From Deltaproteobacteria bacterium (GTDB lineage Bacteria; Myxococcota_A; UBA796; GCA-2862545), in assembly GCA_006226595.1 (NCBI GenBank), contig SBGP01000048.1, positions 1 through 64,000 on the forward strand: a DNA stretch of 64,000 nucleotides, given 5' to 3'. Each line of letters begins with the position of its first letter. The first letter of the stretch is position 1. The notes beneath the pieces are model-generated. The model saw nothing but the letters and a program-made list of their open reading frames with translations, did not search any database and was not told the origin of the DNA. This document shows positions 34,456 through 43,196 of this stretch, piece after piece. Both the position numbers and the translations under genes were made by a program.

Positions 34456-35223
34456 ATGAGCTTCTACCTCCCCGAGGGAGCGCGGTACGTCGCGAGCGAG
34501 CTCACTCGCGGCCCGTGGAACAACGACCACCAGCACGGCGGGCCCCCCGCCGCGCTGCTCACCGGGTGCATGGCCCGCCACGGCGACGATGCCGCGGACT
34601 TCGCCATGGCGCGCGTGTGGGTCGAGCTGCTTCGCCCGGTACCGATCACCGCGGTCCACGTCGACGTCCGGGTCGAGCGCGGGGGGCGCACCGCTCAGCG
34701 CCTGTACGCCGAGCTCTCCGCGAATGGCGAGGTCGTGATGACCGCGCGGGGCCTGCGGTTGAAGCGCACGGCGCTCCAGCTGCCGGAGCCTCCCGTCGAC
34801 TCCTGGCCCGACCGGAACGCGTCCACGCCGTTCGAGTTCCCCTTCTTCCAGCACGATGTGGGCTACCACCGCGGGGTCGAGCTCCGCGTCGCCCACGGCG
34901 CGTGGGGCAGCACCCCGGTCGGGTTCTGGGCCCGCCCGCGCGTGCCGCTGATCGAAGGTCGCGAGACCTCTCCCCTCGAGCGGCTCATGATCCTCGCCGA
35001 TGCGCAGAGCGGCATGGGTGTGCCGCTCGAGCCGATGCGTTTCAGCTTCGTCAACCCGGACCTGAGCGTGCACCTCGAGAGGCCTCCGCAGGGCGAGTGG
35101 TTCGGCTTCGACATTCGCTCGACCGCCGGAGAACACGGGGGAGGACTGGCTCAGAGCGCGGTGCGCGACGAGCGCGGCGTCGTGGCTCGCAGCGCGCAGA
35201 CGCTGGTGGTCTGGGCCCGCTGA
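34456..35223 (+). CDS. Acyl-CoA thioesterase, TesB-like double hotdog
   Basis: The 255-aa protein has the double-hotdog layout of TesB/4HBT_3 thioesterases. The first half reads TRGPWNNDHQHGGPPAALL, VWVELLRPVPITAVHVDVRVERGGRTAQRLYAEL, and the second half contains MILADAQSGMGVPLEP ahead of a final AQSAVRDERGVVARSAQTLVVW. The NDHQHGGPPAALL block is characteristic of this group. It hydrolyses acyl-CoA thioesters; chain preference cannot be told. It starts 12 bases after the preceding lipoprotein gene and leads a probable operon with SDR, AsmA-like and GNAT genes. Confidence 0.8.
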   Translation: MSFYLPEGARYVASELTRGPWNNDHQHGGPPAALLTGCMARHGDDAADFAMARVWVELLRPVPITAVHVDVRVERGGRTAQRLYAELSANGEVVMTARGLRLKRTALQLPEPPVDSWPDRNASTPFEFPFFQHDVGYHRGVELRVAHGAWGSTPVGFWARPRVPLIEGRETSPLERLMILADAQSGMGVPLEPMRFSFVNPDLSVHLERPPQGEWFGFDIRSTAGEHGGGLAQSAVRDERGVVARSAQTLVVWAR

Positions 35224-35283
35224 TCGGGCACGTCAGGCGCGATGACACGGCCCGCACCAGCCCGCTGGGTTACCAGCGCCGGA

Positions 35284-36246
35284 ATGCGCGCCTTCATCAC
35301 CGGCTGTGGTTCTGGCTTTGGCCACCGACTCGCTCTGCGACTGCTTCGCGAGGGCTGGTCCGTGGTGGCGAGCGACCCTCATCCCGAACGCCTCGAGCCG
35401 CTGGTCGGCGCCGAGACGTACCGGATGGACGTGCGTGAACCCGAAGAGGTCGCGTACGTGACCTCGAAGGCCGGCGACATCGACCTGCTCGTGAACAACG
35501 CCGGCTACGCGGTGTTCGGCTCGATCGAGGAGACGCCCCTCGCCGCGGTCGAGCAGATGTTCGCGGTGAACGTGGTCGGCCTGTCGCGGGTCACCAAGGC
35601 CCTCCTGCCGACGCTGCGCGCCCGCGGCGGCACCGTGGTCAACCTGTCGAGCGTGGCCGGCCGCATGGTGTTCCCGGAGAGCGGCTACTACGCGGCCAGC
35701 AAGTACGCGGTCGAGGCGATCAGCGAGGCCCTCTACCAGGAGTGCGCGACCTTCGGCGTGCGCGTACGCGTCGTCGAGCCCGGCTCGTTCGCGACCCGCT
35801 TCCTCGAGACGGCCAACGAGGTGAGCGAGCCGCGCGACCCCGACTCCCCCTACCGCGCACTGCACGACACGTGGGATGCCCGAAAGTTCGGCATCCTCGA
35901 GCCGCCCCAGGACCCGAAGATGGTGGTGGACGCCATCGTCGCGAGCCTCACCGACGAGCGCCCCTTCCTGCGCCTGGCCGTCGGCCCCGATGCCGAGCGA
36001 CTGCTGGCCTTGCGCGATGCCGTGGGCCCCGACGCCTGGTCGCGCTTCTCCGGCCAGCGCAACGCCGCGCCCTATGCGACCGGCTACGCCGGCGACGTGT
36101 ACACGCCCTCCGAGCTGGCGGCGACGGAAGCGCCGGACCCCGTGCGTCTGGCCGCCACCGAAGCGGCGCTTCGCACCGGCCACCTCGACCACTGGAGCGA
36201 GGCCGAGCGCACCCGCCTCGTAGAGGTCCTCGCCGCAGCGCGATAG
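35284..36246 (+). CDS. Short-chain dehydrogenase/reductase
   Basis: The 320-aa enzyme has the Rossmann motif FITGCGSGFGH at the N-terminus, MDVREPE, the LVNNAGYAVFG motif, and a catalytic Ser-Tyr-Lys set in NLSSVAG and Tyr136-x3-Lys140 (YYAASK). Cofactor preference is unclear: SDPHPERL after the second strand lacks the Arg/Lys typical of NADP binding. It has a longer C-terminal tail than core SDRs, ending in TRLVEVLAAAR. Start ATG 35284 is set at the beginning of the fold; ATG 35242 is possible. It lies nine bases before the AsmA-like gene. Substrate unknown. Confidence 0.82.
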   Translation: MRAFITGCGSGFGHRLALRLLREGWSVVASDPHPERLEPLVGAETYRMDVREPEEVAYVTSKAGDIDLLVNNAGYAVFGSIEETPLAAVEQMFAVNVVGLSRVTKALLPTLRARGGTVVNLSSVAGRMVFPESGYYAASKYAVEAISEALYQECATFGVRVRVVEPGSFATRFLETANEVSEPRDPDSPYRALHDTWDARKFGILEPPQDPKMVVDAIVASLTDERPFLRLAVGPDAERLLALRDAVGPDAWSRFSGQRNAAPYATGYAGDVYTPSELAATEAPDPVRLAATEAALRTGHLDHWSEAERTRLVEVLAAAR

Positions 36247-36255
36247 TCTCTCGTC

Positions 36256-37614
36256 GTGTTCTTCGACGAAGCCCGGATCGAGCGCGCGCAGAAACAGGAA
36301 CGCATCCGCCGATGGATGCGTCCGCTGACCGTGGTCCTCGCATTCGTCGCCGCGGCCATGGCTGGCCTGGCCTGGCTGCTCACCACCCCGAGCGGGCTGG
36401 CCTTCCTGCTCGAGCGCGCCACGCAGGGCGCCCCGTTCGACGTGAGCCTCGAGTCCATCGAGCTCAACCCGGGCCAGACCGCCGTCGCCACCGACCGCTG
36501 GCGCATCGTGCTCCACGAGCTCGACATCGAGCCGCGCGACCCGGACCGCGCCCACATCACCGCGCACCGCGTGGAGCTCGACACGCCGTCCCTGCGCGAC
36601 ATCCTGCAGATCGGCGAGGTCGATCTCGGGCACATCCGCATCGACGGGCTCGACATCCACACCAACCGCCAGCGGCCGCCACCGGAGTGGGAAGCGCGCA
36701 AGACCTTCATCCGTGCCGTGCGCGCGCGGGTCGTGGAGGCCTACGACGTGAACTACCGGGCGGAGCCCGACCCGCCATTGGACGTCGCCGCGATGGGCGG
36801 CATCGAAGCGCGGCTCGAGCGCGTGGTCTGGGCTCCCGGAAACCGTGAGATCAGCGGTCGAGGCACCCTCAAGGCCAAGAGCTTCCAGACGGGAACCCTC
36901 GTGCTCGATGGGCTCGAGGTCGACGACCTGCGCGTCCTCCGCAGCGACCTCACCTTCGGCCACGGCACGTTCACGTACGGTGGCGGCCAGGGAACGCTCA
37001 CCGGCGAGGTCCTGCACTTCAACCGCAAGGCGCAGGCGACCTTCGAGGTCGGCCTGACCGGGGCACGTGCCGAACAGATGGTGTCCGCGGCCACCGGACG
37101 TCCAAGTCCGCTGTATGCGCGTGTCGACGGCTCACTCACCGTGCACAGCGGCGGCGATCTGCCCCGCGGCGGCGGATGGATGAACGCGCGCGTGCGCCTC
37201 ACTGGCGGCATCTTCCCGCTCGGGTCCACGGACAAGCCGCTGATCCGCGACATGCTGCGGGTCGCTCCGTTCATGGAAGTCGACGACGAGGACCGCGTCA
37301 TCCTCGGCGACATCGCCGGGAGGCTGCGCCTCGACCGAGGCACGGTGCTCCTCCACGATCTCGAGTACCAGGCACCGCGGCGCACGCTGATGCTGTGGGG
37401 CGACATCCAGCCGGACAAGGCCGAGGTCGTGTTCCGCGCGGTGCCGCCGTCGAACGCCGACAAGCGCGCCGGCTTCGGTCTCGTGGCCTTCTACGAGGAG
37501 GGTGACGAGAACTTCCGCTTCCGGCTGGGTCGCAAGGCGGACCTGCTGCCGGAGCGAAAGGACGGCGAGAGCCTCGGCGCGTCGGTCCGTCGCCGGCTTC
37601 AGGCGGCCGAGTGA
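36256..37614 (+). CDS. AsmA-like/DUF748-type inner-membrane-anchored protein
   Basis: The 452-aa product (GTG start) has one N-terminal membrane helix (about 23-45, VVLAFVAAAMAGLAWLL) then a long beta-rich periplasmic region with repeats of the type VDLGHIRIDGLDIHTN, LVLDGLEVDDLRVL and GDIAGRLRLDRGTVLLHDLEY, typical of the AsmA/DUF748 repeating beta-groove fold involved in lipid transport or envelope maintenance. The final 60 residues are charged. It overlaps the next gene by four bases (GTGA). The link to lipids is a family inference. Confidence 0.6.
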   Translation: MFFDEARIERAQKQERIRRWMRPLTVVLAFVAAAMAGLAWLLTTPSGLAFLLERATQGAPFDVSLESIELNPGQTAVATDRWRIVLHELDIEPRDPDRAHITAHRVELDTPSLRDILQIGEVDLGHIRIDGLDIHTNRQRPPPEWEARKTFIRAVRARVVEAYDVNYRAEPDPPLDVAAMGGIEARLERVVWAPGNREISGRGTLKAKSFQTGTLVLDGLEVDDLRVLRSDLTFGHGTFTYGGGQGTLTGEVLHFNRKAQATFEVGLTGARAEQMVSAATGRPSPLYARVDGSLTVHSGGDLPRGGGWMNARVRLTGGIFPLGSTDKPLIRDMLRVAPFMEVDDEDRVILGDIAGRLRLDRGTVLLHDLEYQAPRRTLMLWGDIQPDKAEVVFRAVPPSNADKRAGFGLVAFYEEGDENFRFRLGRKADLLPERKDGESLGASVRRRLQAAE

Positions 37615-38105
37615 TTCGCGGCGAGGGGCTGTGCCTGCGCCCCCTCGACCTCGACGGCGATCTGCCCGCCATGCACGCCATCTTCGGAGACCCCGACTCG
37701 GCGACCTATCTCGCCCGCGCGGCGACGAAGGACGCATCCGAGACCCGTGCCCTGCTCGAGGGATGGAGCACCGCACCCCAGTGGGCCATTACCGAAGAAG
37801 GCGGCGAAGCGATGGGGCGCATCACGCTGGTTCCCGTGCGCCAGGCGGTCGCCGAGATCGGGGTGATGGTCGTGCCAGCGTTCCGAGGCCGCGGCCTCGC
37901 GCGTCGTGCGGTGCGCGTGCTCACGGCTCACGCGCTGGCGACCGGGCACATCCGGGTCCAAGCCGACATCGATCCCGCCAACACCCCCAGCGTGCGCACC
38001 TTCGAGGCCGCCGGCTACGTCTTCGAGGGGCACCTGCGCAACACGTGGCTCACGCACACGGGACCGGCGGACACGCTGATGTACGCGGCCATCGCCACCC
38101 CCTGA
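37611..38105 (+). CDS. GNAT-family N-acetyltransferase
   Basis: The 164-aa product fits the GNAT fold (RimJ/RimL-like): LCLRPLDLDGDLPAMHAIFGDPD at the start, AEIGVMVVPAFRGRGLARRAVRVL with the Arg/Gly acetyl-CoA-binding loop, then ADIDPANTPSVRTFEAAGYVFEGHLRN, which is the NxxSxrlyEkaGF element. It starts at GTG 37611 overlapping the AsmA-like stop by four bases. It transfers an acetyl group to an amine of unknown identity; acceptors in this subgroup are often protein N-termini or amino compounds. Confidence 0.8.
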   Translation: MIRGEGLCLRPLDLDGDLPAMHAIFGDPDSATYLARAATKDASETRALLEGWSTAPQWAITEEGGEAMGRITLVPVRQAVAEIGVMVVPAFRGRGLARRAVRVLTAHALATGHIRVQADIDPANTPSVRTFEAAGYVFEGHLRNTWLTHTGPADTLMYAAIATP

Positions 38106-38129
38106 GGCGCAGCGGAGGTCGCATGCGGC

Positions 38130-40451
38130 TCAGTGCTCGCGATTCCAGGTGCGGATGGCGTTGAGGAACTGCGACCCGTAGCGCTGGTATCGGGTCGTGC
38201 CCATGCCGTGGACCGCCAGCATGCCGCGCTTGGTCGTCGGCCGGAGCCTCGCCATGTCCTCGAGCGTCTTGTTCGGAGCCACCACGTAGGACGGCACATC
38301 GTCGCGCTCGGCCGCCTGCCGGCGCACGTCGCGAAGCATGGCGAGCAGTCCGCCAGGTACGTCGAGTCCCCCGGTGGCCTTGGTCGCCATGGTGCGCTTG
38401 AGCTTGCTCGCGTGGGGAAAGGCCATGCGGAACTCGGGCTCCTGCCGGCGCAGCAGGCGCCACGACAGCTCGTTGAGAGCGACCTCCTTGTACGTGACCT
38501 CGCGCTCCTTGATGCGCCGAGTGGTGTAGCTCTGGGCTAGCGCCCCGGCCTCGACCAGCGCCTCGAGGACGTCGCAGACCTCGCCGAGCGTCCACCCGGT
38601 GAGCACGCCATGGGTCGACAGCTTCTCGAAGCCGAACGCGAGGATGCGTCGGTCTCGGCTGCCCGTAGCGGTGCGGGCCACGAGGTCGAAGGAGAAGCCC
38701 TCCTGCCGCGCGTGACGCTCCATGCGCGCGACCGTCGACAAGGCCTTGAGCACGACGGCTTCCTCGTCGGGCGCGAGCTCGCGCGGGCCCGCAGCCACCG
38801 GAGTACCGGCGCGGCAGCGGTCACACGTCCCGCACTGCTCGAATGGAGCGGACTCCCCGAAGTACTCGACGACGTAGCGTCGGCGGCAAGGCGCCGACAC
38901 GTACTTCTCCATGAGGTCGAGCTTGGCGTACTCGCGGTTCCGACGCTCGCGCATGCGGCGCTCGTCGAGGGTGAGTGGCTCGTCGCGACGGAGCAGCTCC
39001 ACACCGCCGACCCGCTCGGGAGCCCGGTACACCAGCGCACCGCGGTCCTCGAGCCCGCGAAGCGCCGCGGTCAGCTGATCGCGGGAGATGTCGAGCTCGG
39101 CGGACCAGCGCTCGGGCGAGAACTCGACGACCTCGCCCTTGGAGGCCCCCTGCGCGCGCAGCTTCTCGACGACCTTGCCGCGGATGCCGTCGTAGCGGGC
39201 GCGCAGATCCTGTATCCGAGCCACACCAGGACGGTCGGAGGGAGCAATGCGACGGACCATGCCCTCACGCTGGAGGATGTACATGCACGACGCAGCGGCC
39301 CGGTCACCCGCCTCGTCCGGCAGCGCCTCGCTCATCTGTTCGATGCTCGCGTACACGGGGTTCGTGCCCTGGGCGAGCATCCAGTCGTAGAGGCGATGGA
39401 CCCACTCGACCGGCGGGTGCGAGTTGTCGATGAAGAACTCGTGGATGCGACGGTCGCCAGGCCCGTAGAGCAGGACGGCGCGCGACATGCGGCCGTCGCG
39501 GCCTGCGCGGCCGATCTCCTGGTAGTAGGCCTCGACCGTCCCCGGCAGGTCGTAGTGGACGATGGTGCGGATGTCCCGCTTGTCGATGCCCATGCCGAAC
39601 GCGTTGGTGGCGACGACGACCGGAATGCGCCCCGCCATGAAGTCGTCCTGCACCCGCGTGCGCTCGTCCGGCATCAGACCCGCGTGGTAGTAGCCAGCGC
39701 GCACGCCCGCATCGCGCAGGGCCTTGGTCGCGCGCTCCACGTTCTTGCGGGTGGCGCAGTAGACGAGCGACGGTCCGGGCTGCACGAAGTCCGCGAGCAT
39801 CGCGTCCTTGTGGGCCTTGTTGTCCGCGGAGACCACCTCGAGCACGAGGTTCTCGCGATCGAAGCCCTGGATGAAGCGTCGACCGCGCTCGATGCCGAGC
39901 GTCTTGACGATGTCCGCCTGCACCTCGGGCGTGGCCGTCGCGGTGAGCGCGACCGTGGGCACCTCACCGAGGGCCTCGCGCACGCGCCCGAGACGCAGGT
40001 AGTCGGGCCGGAAGTCGTGCCCCCACTGCGACAAGCAGTGCGCCTCGTCGATCGCGAGCAGCCGGATATCGACGCTGCGCAGGAACTCGAGGAAGGCCGG
40101 CGTGAAGCGCTCCGGCGCCACGTAGAGCAGCTCGTACTCGCCGCGGCGCACGGCCTCGCTGCGCTCGCGGTACTCCATCGACGACAGCGAGCTGTTGAGG
40201 AAGGTCGCGCGGATACCCTTGTCGACCAGGCCGTCGACCTGGTCCTTCATCAGCGCGATCAGCGGGCTGACGACCACCGTGGTCCCGCCGCGAGCGAGTG
40301 CCGGCACCTGGTAGCACAGCGACTTGCCCGCTCCGGTGGGCATGACGACGAGGGCGTCGAGTCCGTCGGCCACATGCGCGCAGATCTCGCGCTGGCCGGG
40401 TCGGAAGCTCGGAAAGCCGAAGCGCTCCTTGAGGGTGTGATCGAGGTCCAT
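38130..40451 (-). CDS. recQ: RecQ-type ATP-dependent DNA helicase
   Basis: The 773-aa helicase has a Q-motif (FGFPSFRPGQREI), Walker A (PTGAGKSLCYQVPAL), DEAH box with aromatic-rich loop (IDEAHCLSQWGHDFRPDY), motif III SATATP equivalent (ALTATATPEV), and motifs V/VI (VATNAFGMGIDKRDIR, GRAGRDGRMS). The RQC zinc site reads CRRRYVVEYFG then CGTCDRC (four Cys), and an HRDC-like C-terminal domain holds LEDMARLRPTTKRGML. It unwinds DNA 3'-5' in repair and recombination. The start ATG 40451 is at the first conserved residue; longer in-frame extension to 40553 is rejected. It is convergent with the GNAT gene. Confidence 0.92.
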   Translation of the reverse strand: MDLDHTLKERFGFPSFRPGQREICAHVADGLDALVVMPTGAGKSLCYQVPALARGGTTVVVSPLIALMKDQVDGLVDKGIRATFLNSSLSSMEYRERSEAVRRGEYELLYVAPERFTPAFLEFLRSVDIRLLAIDEAHCLSQWGHDFRPDYLRLGRVREALGEVPTVALTATATPEVQADIVKTLGIERGRRFIQGFDRENLVLEVVSADNKAHKDAMLADFVQPGPSLVYCATRKNVERATKALRDAGVRAGYYHAGLMPDERTRVQDDFMAGRIPVVVATNAFGMGIDKRDIRTIVHYDLPGTVEAYYQEIGRAGRDGRMSRAVLLYGPGDRRIHEFFIDNSHPPVEWVHRLYDWMLAQGTNPVYASIEQMSEALPDEAGDRAAASCMYILQREGMVRRIAPSDRPGVARIQDLRARYDGIRGKVVEKLRAQGASKGEVVEFSPERWSAELDISRDQLTAALRGLEDRGALVYRAPERVGGVELLRRDEPLTLDERRMRERRNREYAKLDLMEKYVSAPCRRRYVVEYFGESAPFEQCGTCDRCRAGTPVAAGPRELAPDEEAVVLKALSTVARMERHARQEGFSFDLVARTATGSRDRRILAFGFEKLSTHGVLTGWTLGEVCDVLEALVEAGALAQSYTTRRIKEREVTYKEVALNELSWRLLRRQEPEFRMAFPHASKLKRTMATKATGGLDVPGGLLAMLRDVRRQAAERDDVPSYVVAPNKTLEDMARLRPTTKRGMLAVHGMGTTRYQRYGSQFLNAIRTWNREH

Positions 40452-40573
40452 GGCGCCAACTACCGCCCTCGGCGGCCGCTCGCACCCACTGACGAAGCCT
40501 TTACCCGAGCACGGCGTCACGATGGGCATCCTGCGCGCTCTATCGACGATCATCGGTGCCTCCGGGAGTTCGT

Positions 40574-41800
40574 GTGCGCCTCGCCCTGTTCCTCGCCATC
40601 CTCCACGCCTCCCCGGCCCTCGCGAGCCAGCGCGTCATCGGTGGAAACCCCGCTGACGTCGGCGAGTGGCCGGACACCGTGGCGATCAAGACCCAGGGCT
40701 ACTGGGGTTGTACCGGCACGCTCGTCGCACCGCGGGTGGTGTTCACCGCCGGGCACTGCAACCAGCAGATCTCCGAAGTCCTCGTGAACAGCACCAACTA
40801 CGCCGACGGCTCCCAGGGCGAGGTCATCGGCGTCGTCGCCGCCTACGAGTACCCGAACTCGTGGCAGAACTACGACTTCACGGTGCTCGTGCTCGAGCAG
40901 GACGCCAGTGTCGCCCCGCGAACCGTGGCCACCAGCTGCGTGATCGACAACCACCTGCGCGACGGAGCGACCGTGGCGCCGGTCGGCTTTGGCTCCACCG
41001 AGACGTGGGGCGGTGGAAGCAACTCCCTGCTCATGGAGGCCCGCACCACGGTCACCGACCACGACTGCAGCGAGTCCCGGCGCGGGTGCAACGACTCGGT
41101 CCGGCCCGAGGGCGAACTCATCGCCGGCGGCGGCGGTATCGACTCGTGCAACGGCGACAGCGGCGGCCCGCTGTACCTCGAGACGCCCGACGGCTGGTTC
41201 CTGGTCGGCATCACCTCGCGCGCCGCCCAGCCCGCGAGCGCCGCCTGCGGAGACGGTGGCATCTACGTGCGCGCCGACGCGGTCATCGACTGGGCAGAAG
41301 AGCAGACGGGACTGAGCATCCAACGCCCGGACTGCGATACGGTCTCGCCGGCCGAGAACCAGCCCCCAGCACCGATCGGCGGCTCGCTCGACCTCGATCA
41401 GGGTGCGACCGCCACCCTGCAGATCGACGCCAACGACCCGGATGCGGGCCAGGCCCACAGCTTCACCGTGCTCACTGCACCCGAGTGGGGGACGGCGAGC
41501 GTCGATACGAGCGGCCTGCTCACGTACACCGCGCCCACCGACGTCTTCGGCACGACGACGGTGGATATCGAAGTCGTCGACAACGGCACGCCGGCGGCCT
41601 CTGGCCTCGCCGAGGTCACGATCACCGTGCGCGAAGTGCTCGCCGAGGACAGCGGCCTCACCGACTCCGGTGACGGCGGTGACGACGACATTGACCTCGC
41701 TCCTGGAGGATGCAGCTGCGACAGCAGCGGCAGCCCCGCGAGCTGGCTCGGTTTCGCGACCCTCGCAGTCCTGCTCCGGCGGCGCCGAACGACCCGCTAG
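40574..41800 (+). CDS. Secreted trypsin-like serine protease with MYXO-CTERM-like tail
   Basis: The 408-aa product has a signal peptide and activation-like site (ASPALASQRVIGG), then an S1A protease domain with His61 (AGHC), Asp101 (YDFTVL) and Ser196 (CNGDSGGPL). Cysteines are placed as in secreted trypsins. A cadherin/PKD-like beta domain follows (about 270-365, QGATATLQIDANDPDAG). The C-terminus has GGCSCDSSGSPASW, a hydrophobic segment and RRRRTTR, matching the MYXO-CTERM surface-sorting signal processed by a myxosortase. Start is the GTG at 40574 with GGGAG five bases upstream (GTG 40556 is possible). It is probably a cell-surface protease acting on prey or matrix protein. Confidence 0.85.
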   Translation: MRLALFLAILHASPALASQRVIGGNPADVGEWPDTVAIKTQGYWGCTGTLVAPRVVFTAGHCNQQISEVLVNSTNYADGSQGEVIGVVAAYEYPNSWQNYDFTVLVLEQDASVAPRTVATSCVIDNHLRDGATVAPVGFGSTETWGGGSNSLLMEARTTVTDHDCSESRRGCNDSVRPEGELIAGGGGIDSCNGDSGGPLYLETPDGWFLVGITSRAAQPASAACGDGGIYVRADAVIDWAEEQTGLSIQRPDCDTVSPAENQPPAPIGGSLDLDQGATATLQIDANDPDAGQAHSFTVLTAPEWGTASVDTSGLLTYTAPTDVFGTTTVDIEVVDNGTPAASGLAEVTITVREVLAEDSGLTDSGDGGDDDIDLAPGGCSCDSSGSPASWLGFATLAVLLRRRRTTR

Positions 41801-41875
41801 GGGCGGACCCGTCCGCGAAGCATGCTGGAGCATGTGCCCTGGGCCGGCCGACTTGGGCGGCGTGCCCGGGTCGGC
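41801..41875. terminator. Hairpin cluster between convergent genes
   Basis: Three inverted repeats lie just past the protease stop: GCGGAC-CC-GTCCGC (41803-41816), CATGCT-GG-AGCATG (41821-41834) and a 12-bp stem with two G-T wobbles at 41847-41858 / 41864-41875 (GCCGACTTGGGC with GCCCGGGTCGGC). There is no T-run. Such clusters between convergent genes fit bidirectional termination or transcript-end protection. Confidence 0.5.
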
Positions 41876-41907
41876 GCAGTCCCGGACACGGCTTGGGGGT
41901 GGCGGTA

Positions 41908-42153
41908 CTAGGAGCCGGAGTCCCCGTCGCAGGTGACGCCGTTGTCCCCATCCTCGGCCTGGGTGTTGGACAGGTCGATCTCGCACTGGTCCTGGGTTGC
42001 GGCGTCCGCACCCACCAGCTGCGCGCGGAGCTGGTCGCACTCGCTCGCGCTGAGGTGGCAGTCGCACATGTAGTCCACGTACTGATCGCAGGGTTCCGTG
42101 ATCTCGCAGGCGGCTGCGGTCAGGAGCAGGGCCGAGACGGCGATGATGCGCAT
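41908..42153 (-). CDS. Small Cys-rich lipoprotein
   Basis: The 81-aa product has a lipoprotein signal (MRIIAVSALLLTAAAC) with GGAGG upstream, then seven cysteines within about 55 residues (EPCDQYVDYMCDCHLSASECDQL, DQCEIDL, VTCDGD) and an acidic tail. The cysteines suggest a disulfide-bonded fold or a metal site. No family recognised. It is the last gene before the ABC exporter operon on the other strand. Confidence 0.65.
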   Translation of the reverse strand: MRIIAVSALLLTAAACEITEPCDQYVDYMCDCHLSASECDQLRAQLVGADAATQDQCEIDLSNTQAEDGDNGVTCDGDSGS

Positions 42154-42269
42154 GAGGTGTCCTCCACGCACGTCTTAGCCGCCCGCGACGCCAAGCGAAA
42201 CACCCGACCGTGGCCACCTCACTGCCGCACCCTTGGATGCCTCCACGTTCCGAGAGGAGTACAGGGGCG

Positions 42270-43196
42270 ATGCACAGGAGCACCATGCAGTCACCCGCAC
42301 TCGAAGTTCGCGGCCTGACGCGGACCTTCGGCCGTATCGCGGCAGTGAGCGACCTCGAGCTCACCGTGAACGTCGGCGACGTATACGGCTTCCTCGGTCC
42401 GAACGGCGCCGGAAAGACTACGGCCATTCGCTGCATGCTCGGGCTGATTCGCCGCGACAGCGGCACGGTCCGCGTGTTCGGCGAGTCCGACCTCACCGCG
42501 GCCCGGCGCCACGTCGGCGCCATCGTCGAGACACCCGCGTTCCACGCGTGGATGTCGGGCACCGAGAACCTGCGCCACGCCGCGGCGTACGCGGGGATTC
42601 CCCGTGGACAGGTCGAAGGCGAGATCGCGCGCGTGCTCGACCGCGTCGGCCTTACCCACCGCGCCATCGACAGTGCCGGCACGTACTCGCTGGGCATGAA
42701 GCAGCGCCTCGGCATCGCGAGAGCCCTGCTAGGTCGGCCGCGACTCCTGGTTCTCGACGAGCCCACCAATGGCCTCGATCCGCGAGGCATGGCCGAGATG
42801 CGCCAGCTCATCCGCAGCCTGGCCCGCAACGAGCAGATCACCATCTTCATCTCGAGCCACCTGCTGGCCGAGGTCCAGCAGATGTGCAACCGGGTCGGCA
42901 TCCTGTCCGCCGGACGGCTCAAGGCGGAAGGACGGGTCGAAGAACTGCTCCAGGCCGAAGCGAACGCCCACACGGTCGACATCGACGCCGACGACCAGGC
43001 CGTGCTCCTCGCCGCACTCGACAACATCGAGGGCATCGAGCGCCTCGGCGAGTCGGATGGCGGACGCATTCGCGTGCGAACCACCGGGTCCGTCGCAGCC
43101 CTCAATCGCCAGCTGGTCGAAGCTGGCGTCGCCGTGAACGCACTCGTACCCTCGGCTCGCAACCTCGAAGAAGTGTTCCTGGAGGTGACGACGTGA
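42270..43196 (+). CDS. ABC transporter ATP-binding protein (ABC-2 type exporter)
   Basis: The 308-aa ATPase has Walker A (GPNGAGKTT), a Q-loop region (VGAIVETPAFHAWMSG), ABC signature YSLGMKQRLGIA, Walker B LLVLDEPTNGLDP and the switch His in FISSHLL. The C-terminal 80 residues match the DUF4162-like regulatory tail of ABC-2 exporters (bacitracin/natamycin type). The start ATG 42270 has GAGGAG about 11 bases upstream; ATG 42285 is a close alternative. It overlaps the permease gene by four bases. Cargo unknown; drug, peptide or lipid export are typical. Confidence 0.88.
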   Translation: MHRSTMQSPALEVRGLTRTFGRIAAVSDLELTVNVGDVYGFLGPNGAGKTTAIRCMLGLIRRDSGTVRVFGESDLTAARRHVGAIVETPAFHAWMSGTENLRHAAAYAGIPRGQVEGEIARVLDRVGLTHRAIDSAGTYSLGMKQRLGIARALLGRPRLLVLDEPTNGLDPRGMAEMRQLIRSLARNEQITIFISSHLLAEVQQMCNRVGILSAGRLKAEGRVEELLQAEANAHTVDIDADDQAVLLAALDNIEGIERLGESDGGRIRVRTTGSVAALNRQLVEAGVAVNALVPSARNLEEVFLEVTT

